Positions 1-13,406 are shown, counted from the stretch's first letter. The stretch: 64,000 nt of DNA from Paramoeba atlantica (GCA_977017575.1 CDRNVI010000178.1:124001-188000), one strand, 5' to 3'. Notes: generated from the letters alone by a model not told the origin. A program made the numbers and translations.

Positions 1-48
1 CAGATTTTTAGCACTCTTTTTCGAAAAGCCCCATTTGGATTTAGCCAC
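1..48. repeat. Short foreign segment at the window edge, resembling Ty3/gypsy LTR interior
   Basis: Bases 3-22 (AGATTTTTAGCACTCTTTTT) match the interior of the gypsy LTR family found at 40336-40960, where the same stretch reads with GCGCTC. Similarity between this window edge and copia copy B stops near position 50. A gypsy LTR remnant may therefore lie next to or inside copia copy A. The match is only about 20 bases, so this is tentative. Confidence 0.3.
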
Positions 49-1645
49 ATTCAGTTGCTCCATTTGATTGTTTTGCAACAAAAGCAGATTGAATCAAGGA
101 CTGAGAAGAAGAAATGAGAGCAGAAACACAACAAGAGTAAACAGAAATATTGATTTTATTCATTTTCATCTTCCAAGCATTGATTTTTTGAACAAAAGTG
201 TTGAAATTCACCTTGGCTTGTTGTCCCACAGCACTTTGGTTCGCCGGGTTTGTATTGCAACCTTTCACAATGTGATTGGTGGCACCACAACAAAAACAGG
301 CTTTAGCCAGAGGGGTGGGAGGATCTTCCCATCCAGGGTAATTTCAAAATTGGTTGCACGTTTGAGGAGAAGGAATTAGGGGACTATAGCAAGGAGGGCC
401 ATTTCCTTGTCTTCCTTGGCGAGGAGGGACAACATTTCCTTGTTGATTAGGATTGGTAGCAGGGTTATTCTTCTTCTGAAAAGCAACATAAGCAGCAGCA
501 TTCTCCTTCATCTTCAAGGCTTGTTTCTTCTTATTGGCACTTGAGCGACTACCTTTGATTTGTTTTAATTTCAAGAAAGCAGATTCCACAGTCCACTCTC
601 CCACTCTAAGCAATCCTTGAAAGGCTTCCCAACATTGTTGCAGCATGGAATCTCAAATGTAATCCAATTTCTTGTTCATTGGTATTGGTTTCCCTTTCAA
701 CGCTTCAACGTGAAGAAATAACTTCTTCAGTCTCAACTCAAAACTAGAAATTGTTTCATTTTCTCTGATACAACAATCCTCTAACTTACTTTTCACTTCC
801 TTTACATTGTGAACAATCACAGTACTCAGATTTAAGATTAATGTGTCCCAAATAAGTTTTGGTGTTCTTCTCTTCAAATCACTGAGATACCCCTTTGCTT
901 GACCAACACACACCTTATTCAGTAAGTTTGTGAGATTCATTTGATTGTCCATATGGTCATTGAAACATCTTTGGTTGATTTGCTGTTTGTACTCCAATTT
1001 CTCTTTATGTCTCACCTCCAACTCCTTTCTTTCTGCCAAGATTCTTTTCTTCTCAGCTTCTTCCATTTTTTCTGTAACCTCCTCCAGCTCTTCCTCAAAC
1101 TTGATTAGAACAGGTTCACCTGTAGGAACTTTGTCAAGGAATAGATGATGCACAAGGTTCTGAGTGCTGAGCCAAATGAGTGTTTCTTTCTGCCAGAGCA
1201 TGAATTCAATGGTGGATTCACCTTTGAGTTCATTAATCTCAAGTGCACCCTTCCACATCTTGTTCTTTGGTTCAAACTCTGGCCAATCTACTACTCTGTA
1301 ATCATCTTCCATAGTTGAGGATGTGGTGAACATAAAAGAGTGAGAAAGAAAAGCAAGAAACAGTGACAGGAGAAGACAGGCAAGAAAAACTGAGAAAACC
1401 ACACAGAATCATGAAAACACATGATTAAAACAAACAGAAAGACAGGCAAAAGGAATGAGAGAGCAAGAGCAATAAAAAGGAAATTGAGTGAAGTTGTTGA
1501 ATGAATGAGAGAATGGGTGTGAACAAGCAAAAACAAAAAAACAAAAATGAAAAACAAAAAACAGAAAATAAAACAAAAATAAAACAAAAAATAAAACAAA
1601 AAAAGGTGTAAAACACTGAAGTTCTACTGATGACAAGATCAGGCA

Positions 1646-1665
1646 GAGAGCCTAGACTCTTAATC
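1646..1665 (-). promoter_or_regulatory. Primer-binding site, complementary to the 5' half of tRNA-Lys(CUU)
   Basis: Immediately inside the LTR the minus strand reads GATTAAGAGTCTAGGCTCTC. Its complement, GAGAGCCTAGACTCTTAATC, looks like the D-stem (AGAGC) plus the anticodon arm (GACTCTTAATC, anticodon CUU) of tRNA-Lys. Priming by an internally cut half-tRNA is known for Drosophila copia and Ty5 (with initiator tRNA-Met). Use of tRNA-Lys here is inferred from sequence. Confidence 0.7.
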
Positions 1666-2192
1666 TGTCAAGTGGTGGGGTTTGGTGAAAGAAGATTGCT
1701 GAGAAAAGAAAAGAAAGATGCAAACTTCATTCCATGGTGAGAGCCAGGAACGTGAAAAAAACAAAGTCTCTCACACGTTTATTTATGAACAGGTTTCAAG
1801 CACATATTTATCAATGTAACACCAAGTGCAAAAACAGAGAAACACACACAAATAAAAGCACATGTAAGAGACACAAAGACACAACAAGTTTAAGGAAGGG
1901 AACAACAGATGATGTCAGCACAAATAAATTCACAGGCTGAAAGATCAGAAAATGGAGAATAAACTATGCAATCAAATTGGGTCTGAAATAGAGCAAAGGT
2001 ATTCTTAAAGGCACAATTCAATGATTGATCAATATCTTGGTGTGTAGTTGTCAGATTCAGATGGAACTAGCACCATTTGAAAGAGGAAGGTGAGGCGCTT
2101 CAGGATAGCACATCTCGTGATCATAGAATTTACAAATGATGTTCTCCATTAAGTCAAACATTCTTCAAACCAAGAATACTGATATTCTAACA
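1666..2192 (-). repeat. 5' LTR of copia copy A
   Basis: This 527-bp block begins TGTTAGAATATCAG (reading minus from 2192) and ends TTGACA at 1666. The boundaries come from comparison with copy B, whose LTR at 59555-60081 is also 527 bp and starts and ends identically. It has TG...CA ends. Beyond 2192 the similarity to copy B stops at once. Confidence 0.85.
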
Positions 2193-5100
2193 ATCACCAA
2201 CCTTCAACACAGTGTATGTTCCTTCATTTGCTTTGTCATATCATTGTTTTTGTTTTACAACCACTTTCTCTCTCTCCTCTCAAACTCAATTAATCATGTC
2301 CTCCCTCTCAGTTTGTAACTTCTTGATGTAGTCATCAATCAGTACCACTGGTTTGTTCACAGAGCTGAAGAGAGAATTGATTGGCATAATTGGATGTTTC
2401 CCAAAGTGAAGATAGAAAGGTGTGTAACTAGTCAAGGAGGAATAAGAAGTATTGAAAGCAAATTCCACAAGAGGTAAAGGAAGGTCTCAATTGTCTGCAT
2501 ATTTATCAACAAATGAGTGAATGATTGATTCTGTAACTTTGTGGGAACATTCAACACAGCCATTACTTTTGGAGTTGTAGGGGGCAATAAAGGTTTGATT
2601 CATTCTGAGAAGCTGGGTCAGTTTTGCAAAAATTTGATTTGCAAATTTTGAACCATTATCTGTTACTATCCACAAAGGCATTGAATTAACACAAACATAC
2701 TGAAGTAAGGCTTCAGCAGAGGCTTTAGCAGAGGGATTTGGAATTGCATACAGACATATATAGCCACTAAAGTTATCAAAGATAGTCAAAATAAAAGAAT
2801 TCCCATGAGCAGTGACTTTTGATCCCTTTGTACAATCCAGGTGGAGTAAAATTCTAGGATAAGAAGTTATATAAGGGTTTAAATCAAATGTTAATGTCTT
2901 TGTTTTCAAGTTGATCACACAATTAAAGTAACAGTGATACTAACCTTTGATCACAGCACTCATACCAGGAAAATAATAGGAGACAGCAATTGCATCATAA
3001 AGTTGCTTGAACTTGCAGTGTCCAGAGATTAGATTTGAATGATAAGCATCAAATATTGTATTCCACAAGCTCTGGAGCAGAATTGCAGGTGGGAGATAAC
3101 CAGCAGCTGTAGTTTCATCCACTTTCCTCAAGATTCCAGATTCATCAACTCAGTACTTGTGAGCAGTTTGTTGGAGTGCCCAAAGATAGTGCTTCCTTTT
3201 AGGCAAGAGGCCATTAATCAAGTAATTAATAATCATTGAGCAAAACTTATCTTTCCTTTGAGCCTGAGCAAGGTAAGGAAGTTCAATTAAAACCCAATCA
3301 ATGTCATCCATATCTGCTTCAACATTCTCAGAACTTTCTTTTGCTATGGAAAGTGGCAGAGGCAGTGATTGAATAGGAGGAATGTCATGAATTTCCAGCT
3401 CACTGATTAATTCAATTTTTTCCAAAATGTCATTTTGTCTCAAAAGGATATGGGCTTTTCCTGAAGAAGATTGTCTCAAATCCACCAACTCTTCAAACCA
3501 ACAAGTCACATAATCCTTTGAAGTGGCTTTATCATGATATCCAACATACTGGTGGCTTAGAGCATCAGGGATTGCCATCAACTTTCCAGGTTTGTAAATG
3601 ACCTTTGGGTGATATTCTAGAATTCAAGCAACCCAATCACACAGCATATCATAGTTCAGTACTTTCTGTTGACCTGTTTTAAACACAGATTTGAGAGATT
3701 TGCAATCACAAAACACAATAGGATTTTGACCACAGATGTAATACTTGAAGTTGTTTAATGTCCATAGAATTCCAAGGCCCTCCTACAGAGGATTAGTGTA
3801 CTTTTGCTGTGTTTCTGTGAGTGTTCAAGAAGCATACTCAATAACTCAGTGGTGGCCACTCTTGATCCATCTGAGTGAGAATCGCTCCAAGACCAAGCTT
3901 GCTGGTGTCAACATGGATAAAAAATTCTTTTGAGAAGTCAGGATGGGCCATACAGGTTTCAGATGTTAAGAGCTCCTTTAAGAGATGTATTTCTTTGATG
4001 GATCTTGGGATAGTGAAAACTTCTTTGGATTCATCACTTTGGTTTTTCTCAGGTGTGTTGTTAAACTGGATGAATGAGGAATGAACTGTTTTAACCAAGT
4101 AACCATTTCCAAAAATTTTTCAACTTCCTTTGGAGTAGTTGGAAGTGGGTAATTCTGGATTGGTTCAACTTTTTTTGGATTTGGCTTCAAACCATCCTTT
4201 GTCATGATAAATCCAAGAATTTCAAAATTCAGCTTGCAAAATGAGCACTTTGCTGGTTGGAACATCAAATCATTATCTCACAATCTTTGGAAAATTTTCA
4301 TCAGATCAGCCAGATGTTGTTCAAATGTTGAGCTGTAATAAAGGATATCATCAATGTAGGCAAAACAACATTGCCAAACCAGACCACTCAGGACCATTTC
4401 AATAAACTGTTGTTGTGTTGCTGGAGTGTTATATAATCCAAAAGATATTGAAAGAAATTCCCAAAGACTATATTTGCTGGTAAAGGCAGCCTTTTCAATG
4501 TTTCCTTCTTTGATTGGGATCAACCAGAAAGCTTCAAACAGATCAATAGAGGAAAAATAAGAAGAACTGCCAAGTGCAGTTAAGATTTCATCCATATAGG
4601 GTAGTGGATAAGAGTCCTTCTTTGTTTTTTCATTCAGGCAACAGAAATCTACACAAAACCAAACATTTCCATTCTTCTTGTTTGCCAAGAGAATTGGAAC
4701 AGCCCAAGGAGAGTTAGATTTTCTAATCACTTTCCTTTTCACCATCTTGTCAATATATTTCCATATGATGCAATCTTCAATAGATGTGGTTTTATGGGGT
4801 TTTGCTCTCAAGGGTGGACCTTCTGCCTCAATTGAATGATTTATTGCCATGATTCTAGTAATTGGACCTTTTCACTTCTCATCATTCCATAAGTCTTGGA
4901 AAGAAATCAACATCTCTGCTAATTGTATTTTCTGCCTGTTATTCAATTCAGCATTATCCAAACCAAATTTCTCATATGCTTCTTTGAATTTATCAGGTGG
5001 ATCTTTTTTATGTGTAGTAGACTTGTTTTGGGTGGTGATGTGAGTAAGCAATTGTATCACAGATGAGTCACAATCAAGGTCAGGGTTGGGGTGTTTGGTG

Positions 5101-6993
5101 GATCAATCAGATTTGCCATTTTGATAATTGTGCAACTTCTGTCTCTTCTGTTTAGGTTTTTGAAATAAATCCTCATCCTCAATCATTTTCTCAAGCCATG
5201 GTCCAGCAAGTGCACAAAGATAATTGGCACCAGTTTTTTCATTAATTAATTTTGTGTGAGATGGTTGTTTCTTGGGTACAGATTTTCAAAGATAAGGTTC
5301 AATCAAAGAGTGTTTCAAGAGTTGAAGAAGCTCAGTGTTTTCAACATCATGGTCATTGAGCTGATAAACTGTTCCAACTTTGAGATTTTTCTTCACTTGG
5401 ACCTCAGTCTCAGAATGATTCATCATAAGAACATTCAGTGTGTTGTGTTTTTTACCTTGCTCAATTGTAACCAAGCCAGGAAGGAATAACAAACTCTCTG
5501 ATTCAATTGATGGAAAGAAGAATCCTTCAGGTGACAATGCACAGCCATTCAGTGTTAGTGGAAGGAACACTGATGATCTCAAAGGGATTGCCTTTGTCTC
5601 AGCCAAGAGTACCAAGGGTTTATCTCACCTCTCTATATCAATGTAGAAATCTGGATCTGTGACCTGAGGAAGGGTGATGTTGAGTTGTGCTAAATTTGCC
5701 TGGATGCATTTCCAACCTTTCCATGTTAAATGACCATCTCTGAGGCCTAGGCGACATTGTTTCATGTTTGAACAGGAAGGTCATCAATAATGAAGAACCA
5801 GAGTCCTTGGGAAAACCCCTTTCCAATCTTGACCATGGTGAGAATCTCTTCATTAATCACAACTTCAGTTGAGTTTCCCACTTTGATTTGAAGCTTATCA
5901 GCTTGCCATCAGTTCAGGATCTCAAATCCAGGACACAAAAGTTGCTGACAACTGATTGCATTGATACCAGATCCTATGTCTATACAAGTAGTAGTTGCTA
6001 ATCCACCCACCTGAGACACAACTTCAAATGCACAACCAAATCCTGGCTTTCCACATTGATTACTAAATTTGGAAGAACATTGATCACATGATCTGAAGGA
6101 AGGTTGGTATGGGATGATGAATCAGCCTGAACATGAACATCAAAGTGTTTCAGAGGTTCTTGAACATGAGTGTTGGACTGACTCAGAAGTTCTTTGAATT
6201 CAGTTGAGCAACTAGATGAAATTGAAGAATACAATACAATGGGTTCAGAGCAGTAGAAAAACCCAATGGGAAAACTAGTACTCAAAGTTAAAAAGAAAAG
6301 AAAAGTAGCTTGCTTAAAAAACCAATTGGTGGAAAAATAGTCAACTCAAAAAGAAGATAAACAATTGAAAGTAAAAGATCAGTTGTTGTGAGGAAACCTG
6401 GCCTTCAGGAAAAAACCTCACTTGAATGTTTGTTTGCAAAAACAAGGCTCTGTTGTTGTTTCAATTCAAAGAACAAATGTTCAATCTCAATATTGAAAGT
6501 GAGTGTGAGTTCTGAAAATTAAAACCAGCATTGCCAATGAACATGTTTACTTTGGTACAAACTAAAGAAGGTGTGTTAGAAATATTTTGAATGGACAACT
6601 GAAGAGCAGTTCTTAGAAGTCTCGTGAAAAAGTGAGAAACTTTCTGATGACATCATCAATAGTATTCTTTATTTAGATTCACAGAAGGTCAACTTGGAGG
6701 AGACCAAGGGTCAACTTGAAGGAGATTGGGAATTGACTTGGAGGAAATCAAGAGTTAGATCAAACAAATAGAGCAAAAAGCCAAGTGTCTTCAAAGTTGT
6801 GCACATTGCTCATGTGCACTCCAAACAACTTTTATTTTTTTAAGAAAAATGGAAACCTGTTTTGTTTGTTTTGATTCAACTTGATTATTCTTCAAACATC
6901 TTCCCTATCATTGGAGACTCTGTGAAGAGATGCTTCTCATCCCCTGGGAGGATGCACAGGAGCTCTGTGCTCCTTGTGGATTGTAACAAAACA
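2193..6993 (-). mobile_element. Decayed Ty3/gypsy element (protease, RT, RNase H, integrase)
   Basis: Reading minus, recognisable parts in order are: an aspartic-protease motif (IDIGSGINAIS) near 5960-6000; reverse transcriptase at about 4260-4800 with SPWAVPI, FGLYNTPATQQQF and catalytic YIDD; RNase H at about 3540-4000; an HHCC integrase zinc finger near 2940-3110; and the integrase core at 2487-2918 (VTDNGSKF), with its C-terminal part at 2286-2468. The domain order protease-RT-RNase H-integrase is diagnostic of Ty3/gypsy. RT motifs are closest to the 40.3-51.0 kb element in this window. It is broken, with many interruptions (roughly ten), and is old. Copia A adjoins it directly at 2192. 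Confidence 0.85.
6384..6993 (-). repeat. Candidate LTR of the adjacent gypsy element
   Basis: Upstream (minus sense) of the protease region lies a non-coding block that would begin TGTTTTGTTACAATCC at 6993 and end CACAACA near 6384, giving TG...CA ends and about 610 bp. I found no second copy in the window to confirm it, and no clear primer-binding site follows. Confidence 0.35.
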
Positions 6994-6999
6994 ACAAAG

Positions 7000-8425
7000 T
7001 TGATTTTAGTGCTTCAAATTTAGCATGCTTGTCTGAGTTGCACTTTTATGGTCTTGACTTTCTTGTCATTAGCCAAGATTCCATCCTTTGTTGCTGTATA
7101 CCTAAGTAATGTGAAAGATCTTTGACAAAGCTTCACCTTATTCAGATTAATTCACAACTTGTTTTTCTTTAATTTATCCAGTACTCTTTCAAGTGATTGA
7201 ACATGTTCCTCAAAGATTTCTGAGAAAATAACTATGTTATCAATATAGTTGACACATATATGCCACTGTAAGCCAGCAAGTATTGTATCCATGAAATGCT
7301 GCTGTGTTGCTGGAGCATTTGTTAATCCAAACAGTATTGAATTCCATTCCCACCATTCAAACTGTGAAGCAAAAGCTATTTTTTCCTTGTCCTCCTCCTG
7401 AATTAGGATTAACTAAAATGCTTTAATTATATTCAATGTTGAGAAGTATGAAGATCCACCCAGGTATGATAACACATCATTAATTTTTGGCTCCATTTCT
7501 TAATCTTTTCATTTAATTCTCTGTAATCCACATAGAATTGGACTTTACCATTTATCTTTGCCACCAATATAATTGGACTTGTATATGGTGAATTTGATGG
7601 TGGATGACTCTTCTCTTAGCCATCTTTTGAATTTGTTTTTCTTCAATTGTCCTTTTAACCATATCTTTTGTTCAATAAATACATCTAAAAGGCTTTTGGT
7701 CTTTGTTATTGAGTTCAATTCTAAACTCAGTTGCATTTGTGTGTATAATTGAAGCATTATTAAGTATGTTCCACATTTCTTTGTATTTCTCAAAGAGTTT
7801 ATAAAGTTGAATTGTCTGATCAAGATTGAGGTTACTAAAGGTAAGGCCAGTTTTCTTTGCAAACTCCTCATATTCCTCTGGAATTATTTTTTCAGCTTTT
7901 TCCAGATTTTTCTGATCATCTCTCAACAGAATATTTGCAAATATAAAGAGCATTGTACACAAAATACTATTTCCCCTGAGAATTCCTGATTCCTTTGGTT
8001 GCACATGTGTTTTGCCATTCCATAGCAGTTCTCTTGAGGCTGTAGTTCTGGATTGACCAATTTGTCTTTATACATTCCTTTGTCTGACTTCTTTTGGTGA
8101 AGTTTTTTTAATAATTGTTCAAAATATTCACCAACTAGTCGTTTGTTAAGAGGTTTTGCAATGGTTTGTTCTGCATTCTCCTCTGTAACATAAGTATGTT
8201 TTGCAACTGTTGATCTTTTTTCAAATGAGAATGAGGTATTTCTGTCAAAATCCTAGTGTGAACTGATTCCATGCTGTGCAAATTAATTTGTTTCTCTTTG
8301 TACATCACTGTGCTCCCCTGTTGTGTGAATATCCCTGATGAACATTTGTAAAACTGTACAAACTGTTCTGATTCTACATGTATTCCTGTCTCTCTCATTT
8401 GAGCTCTTCTCACCCAGTTCTCACT
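7000..8425 (-). mobile_element. Second decayed Ty3/gypsy pol fragment
   Basis: Minus-strand coding remnants include RT motifs LFGLTNAPATQQHF and a YIDN version of the catalytic YxDD box near 7210-7360, the N-terminal RT/linker region at 7545-8004, and an upstream pol linker at 8135-8413. The motif style matches the chromodomain element at 40.3-51.0 kb. RNase H and integrase are not seen. The fragment abuts the preceding gypsy remnant, so it is either a nested older copy or the product of rearrangement. It is heavily broken. Confidence 0.75.
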
Positions 8426-8429
8426 CTGA

Positions 8430-8790
8430 ATTCAAATTGTTTCCTTAATATTTTTTCTTTGTTTTATATTATCTTTACATCAATTAATTCTATGTTCTGT
8501 AACTTTTATCTATGATTTAATCTCTCTGCTGTGTCCTTTTTCTTGTGTGTTTTTGTTTTTCATTCTGTTTTGCTTCTTATCAATTCCACACTTGTTATAT
8601 TTGTTGTTCCATATGAATACTCCTTTTGTTTGTTGGTAAAAGAAATAAACTTACTTGGTTAGTTTCCTTTGTGATACATCACCAATCTTTTCCATGATTT
8701 GCTCTTGACTTTTCTCTTTCTTTTTTTTCCCTTTCTTTCTTTCCTTCACCTGCTCACTCTTTCCTTCCCCAAACTCCTGGCCACTTCACA
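8430..8790 (+). repeat. Probable 3' part of a copia-type LTR
   Basis: The block ends CCACTTCACA at 8790 and is directly followed by the same tRNA-Lys-type primer site that follows the copia LTRs at 1666 and 60081. An AATAAA-like element lies near 8643 (GAAATAAAC). The 5' limit is uncertain, since I cannot find the LTR start. Sequence similarity to the other copia LTR is weak, so this is probably a different copia family. Confidence 0.5.
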
Positions 8791-8810
8791 GATTAAGAGT
8801 TTAGGCTTCC
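8791..8810 (+). promoter_or_regulatory. Primer-binding site of tRNA-Lys half type
   Basis: GATTAAGAGTTTAGGCTTCC starts the base after the putative LTR end. Its complement retains ACTCTTAATC, the tRNA-Lys(CUU) anticodon arm. It differs from the site in copia A/B at a few bases outside the anticodon arm. Confidence 0.6.
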
Positions 8811-11800
8811 AGCCTGAGTTTTGAGAAAATCTGTTTGTTGTTCTGTGAACTGAGCATCAAAATTGGAAACCATTTTTCAATTCTTGTTCTTTGTTTCAAA
8901 TCAAGGAAACCAAGTTCTTTTGGTCTTGTTTTGAATGAAGAAATTCTTCTCAGAAAATTTCTTTGCACCTCTAATCCTTGTTCCCATACTTTTACACTTT
9001 AAACCTATTTGTTTTGTTTTTGGTCTTTTGTTTTTGTACTTTTGGATTGAGACTTTGTCCCTCATTGTCTCACTTTACCCTTTACATTTTGTTCATTGCT
9101 CTCAATGATCATTCTATTGTTTGTTCATCTTGTTGAATCTCTTGGTATGTTTATTTGTTGGTTTTGCTCCTGTCTTGAAATGTTTTCAATAATTCTTCAT
9201 TTTATGAAGTGCATGTCTTGTTTGTTTATTGTGTTCATAATATATTAAAAGAATTTTTGATCTTTCTTTTGTGAAATGTTTTTCCTGTTTGGATTTTATG
9301 TTTTGAACAACAATTTTGTTTGTCATTTTTGATTTTATAGCTGTGATTAAGCTTCCCATTTTGGTTTTTGGATCTTTCTTGTAGATGATCCTGATTATTG
9401 ATTTTTTAGCACTCTTGGTGTGGATAATTAACATTTTTTTGTTTGTTTTCATGATACAGAGCTGGTTATTCTCTTTTATCCTTCTTCTTTTGATTTATGT
9501 GGACACACCATCTCTTCTATCCTCAGTGATCCTATTATCACTTATTCTCCCCCCTTCTATCAACTTTGATAAGACATCAACTTTTTAGCTTTCAGTTTAT
9601 AATTTTATACTGGTGTGCACTGTTTTAAATTATATTTCTGGCAACCATCTTTGACCTAGCACATGGTTTTTTAATAAGCACAGTTCTGATCACACCTATT
9701 TTTGTTTTTCTCCTTATGTCATGAAAAATTCATGTTATTTTTCTTGTTTCTTGGAGATTATTCTTGTATTTGTTAATGTCTTTCTTTGCCTGTCATAACA
9801 CTCTGTTTTGACTCTGTTTTTGTTTTGTCCAACTGTTCTTTTGGTTCTATTCCTGTTTTATGGATTCTCTCTGCCTTTGATTTGCTCAAGATGATTTCTT
9901 GTTGATTTCCATACTTCATTTTTGTTGGTAAATCTATTCAGTCTTCTTGCTCATTGTTTGTTTTGGTTATTTGTCTTTGGCTATGCTTTTGGAACAGCAT
10001 ATTGTTTGAAATTAACATTCTGGACAACTTCAGTTTATACAACACTGTTTCCTTGTATAATCTTGATTTGAGTTTTGTTTGTCAACATTTCTTCATGTTC
10101 CTCAATCTCTTCTTTGTGTTGGATATTGTGATTGTTGGTTTTATTTGAAAATTTTTGTGATTCTTTCTGTTATTTCAATTGGTCTTTGTTGATGTTCATC
10201 TCATGCTTACAAACTGCATTTTGATGATTATTTTATTGTTGATTTTGAGTTGAGCCTTGATCAAACTTTTTCTCTTGATTCAATGAAAGTTTATTATCTT
10301 TTGTATTGATTAAATGATAGTTGTGTAGTTTTAATACTCATTTTTATTTCATCTTGGATTCATGGATTTGTATTTTTGAATTTTTTGTTCCTCAACTGCC
10401 ACTTCTAATTGTGAATTTTATGATTGTGGATTTGCCTGATTGAATTTATTCTTATGTTTGATGATTTTTCATTTTATTTTATTTTCTCAAAGCTTGATTG
10501 GATTTTTCTCTCTGTCTTGATGATGTTTTTAAAAATTCCTGATATCTTTAAAGTAATTCTGGATTGAATTTATACTTCTTGAATCTGAAGGTACTCTATT
10601 GTTAACTTCTTTGAATTTTTTACCTTGTTATTTCAAATTCCCTGCCTGTGAATTTGAATTCTTATTTTTGATTGAATTCATCCTTGTATTGATTTTATTG
10701 AAGAAATAATTGATTCCATCTCCTTGTTTTTCTTGTAATAATGTTATTTTAAATTTGTTATTCTTGGATTGATACCTTGGGATGATTTTTCTTGTTTTTT
10801 TGTTTTTGGTTGATGATGGAAATTCTCCTGATTTCCTTTTTTACTTTGAAATTGTTAGATTTTTTCCTTCTTCTTACCTTTTGTGATTTCAATTTTAAAC
10901 TTTATTTTCACTTAGATTCCTTTCTTGAATATTCCTACTTGAATTTTGAAATCCATTTTAGTGTTGGAAGAGTGTTCCATTAAAAAATTGTTTTTGTATT
11001 ATTTCAGATGTACCACCCCTGAAGCTGTTTTGATTTTGGTTACTGCACTTTCCCTCAAGTTTTGACCTTTTTAATTTGATATGTTTGTTTTGAAGTTGAT
11101 TTGATTGCTGATGCTTCTTTCTTGTCATTGATACTCTCTGTTCTAAGTTTCTTTTCTCTTTGAGAAATCTCAATTCACATTTTTCTCTGTTATAATTTTA
11201 TATTTTTGTTTATTCTCTAGTAATGATGCTGATTTTTGAATTTGATTTGTAATAGCTTTATTTTCAACAAGTTCCATTGAGCATCTTGCACCATTTATAT
11301 TCTCTAATTATTGGTTGATTTATTGGAATTAAATCTTTTCTTGGTCTTTAATAAGTTGATTTTGGATTTCCTTTGTTGATTTGATTTTGTGATTTGATGA
11401 TTAATACTTTCTCTTGTTTTGGGGTTGATGTCTATAGTTTAGTTGTAAATTCAACTATGTCCAACTTTGGGGGGGTAAGTTTAAATTCTAGTTTTTCAAT
11501 ATTATAGAAAATTGTTCTGATGCTGTAGAGTGATAAAATCGGAACAAGTTACATCTCAGCCCTGTTTGCTAAAAAGTTGAGGATAAATTCCCTTGAAAGG
11601 AGTTTTGGATTATTTTCCCTTCTGATGTGCATTCTCCAGCCTGAACTTGTAGAAGTTCTAAAGTTCAGTATAAAGACCAACTGAACTAAACTGAAGTTTA
11701 AAACTTTACCTTTTATTAGAGGTTAAAAAAACAAACATAATTTAATGTAATTCAAATGGCTTAAATTAAAAACTACTAATTGAATAAAGTTTGTTTTAAA

Positions 11801-13406
11801 AAAAAAAAAAAAAAACTCTTTCTTGTTTTGAAATGCCCTTATTGTAATGAAATCAAAATATTAAATTGAAAGAGAGTGTTTGTGTGACTTGTAACTAATT
11901 TCTTGGCTTTACCTAAAAATATTTTGATATTATTTGATTTCTTTTGTTATTCTCCATAGTTTATTCTCATCAAATTATTGTTGTGCAATTTAATCTTTTG
12001 ATTTAATTTTCACTCTCCAATTCTTTCTTGTTTTATGGTTGATTATGAATATTGTTTCTTTTTCCTTTGTTTTAATATTATTATTTTTGGAAATTGCTAT
12101 TCCATTTCTTTCTGTTCTGCCTGCAATTTAATGACTGCTTTTGTCTTTGCAATCCTTTAAACAATGCTTTCTAACATCACTTTCCTTTTGAAACACCTGT
12201 TACCTTCAAAGGGAGTTCTCATGTCTCCTCTTTGTTCTTTTAAGGGAGTTTTGAGTTTTATTTTCTCTGATTCTTTGAGTCTTTGTTTTTCTTACCTTTA
12301 CAATGGATTTTCACTGGTCCTGTAACATTTTTTCTTTTAACTTATATTCTTCTCATCTCTTTTCTCAAATCTCAATGCAATTGTAACATTTGTTGATTTG
12401 ATCAACATTTATCTTTTATGTAACAACATATTTGTTTTTATATACATGATGTGTAATTTATTTTTGAAAATTCATCTCTTGAACTTTGGAAATACATACC
12501 TGAAATGCTTTGCCTCTGAACCATGTTTTCAGCACTATTTTGGATGATTTTTTTTTGTTTTTTTTATTGCTGTTGCACTCTATTCTTGTTGCTCTCTGTT
12601 CAATGTTCTTCTCACCTGTTCCCAATCATCTTTGAAGCTTGTAACACCTTGATAATTTTTGCTGGACTTTTGATTTCTTTATTTTTATTGAAATTATTTT
12701 GATTTTCTACTCTCAATCTCACTGGTTCATCTTATAATGACTTGTTTTGCTTTTCTTTGAAAAATTCTTTTTTTCAACATCTTCAGCACCTTCCTCTCTC
12801 AATGATGAGTAAATGTAGCATATCTAGAGGAACTATGCAATAATAATTCCTGTTAAACACTTATCCTTTCTCCCTTCCAATTTTCACTCAATAATAAGTG
12901 AATATAGCATTTCTAAGGATTCAATACACCACCTGTATCTCCAGTAGTGAACATAAATTCCTCTCTTCCTATTTCCTGTTGTTTTTTGTTGAATTGACTT
13001 TTTTTTCCCTGGGTTGTATTATTTTTGAATTTCTGAATTGAATTCTTTTGTCTTGTTCTCTATGTCCATGCCTTAAGTTCTCTGATTATCTCTTGTACTC
13101 TTGTATCAATCTTTCTTTTGCTTCAAAGTAATATGTTTTGGATTATTGATTGCTTTTGCATCAATTTCTTATGTTTTTCCATTCTGTTCCACTGATATTT
13201 GTTCCTGTGATTTTGTGATTTATTTTGATTTCCTTGATGGCTTGATATTTGGTTCAATGATGAGTTTCTATTTGTTCACCTTATCTTGATTTGTTATGCT
13301 AAATGTAAATTTCACTTGCTTCAGGCATGAGATTCCCTTCACATACCCATCTGTATCTGGAATAGGTTTGCTTTCAGTCTGACCTTGACTGTTGTAAATT
13401 GTAGCA
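8811..13406 (+). other. 4.6-kb T-rich tract without coding signal
   Basis: The plus strand is strongly T-rich (runs such as TTTTTGTTTTTGG) with G and C scattered and A depleted. The only open frames are short hydrophobic ones typical of T-rich DNA. Motifs resembling TTGATTGAATTTATTCTTG recur irregularly. It follows a primer-binding site, so it could be a decayed leader like the 3.1-kb T-rich leader of the gypsy element at 40.3 kb. A SINE is inserted at 11427-11815. No gene is supported here. Confidence 0.5.
11427..11815 (+). repeat. SINE family 2, full-length copy
   Basis: It has a tRNA-like head with an A box (TAGTTTAGTTG, about 11435) and a degenerate B box (AAGTTTAAATTC, about 11477), 42 bases apart as in a tRNA gene. 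A central block shared with SINE family 1 (GCCCTGTTTGCTAAAAAG) and a 3' region (AACTACTAATTGAATAAAG) follow, then an A-run ending at 11815. Other copies lie at 19988, 20305 and 27272. Confidence 0.75.

Larger units (their letters stand above)
49..2192 (-). mobile_element. Ty1/copia retrotransposon copy A, 5' portion (LTR, primer site, gag)
   Basis: Reading leftwards from 2192 come a 527-bp LTR, a primer-binding site, a leader of about 330 bp and gag. Gag starts near 1312 with MEDDYRVVDWPEF, has a Glu/Lys-rich coiled-coil-like stretch near 1000-1130, and ends with a CX2CX4HX4C zinc knuckle near 258-302. It is closely similar to copy B at 59555-64000 and in the opposite orientation. Gag packages element RNA in this family. 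The copy is broken, with a few interruptions, and cut off by the window edge. It lacks the LINE that sits inside gag of copy B, so it records the empty target. Confidence 0.85.
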
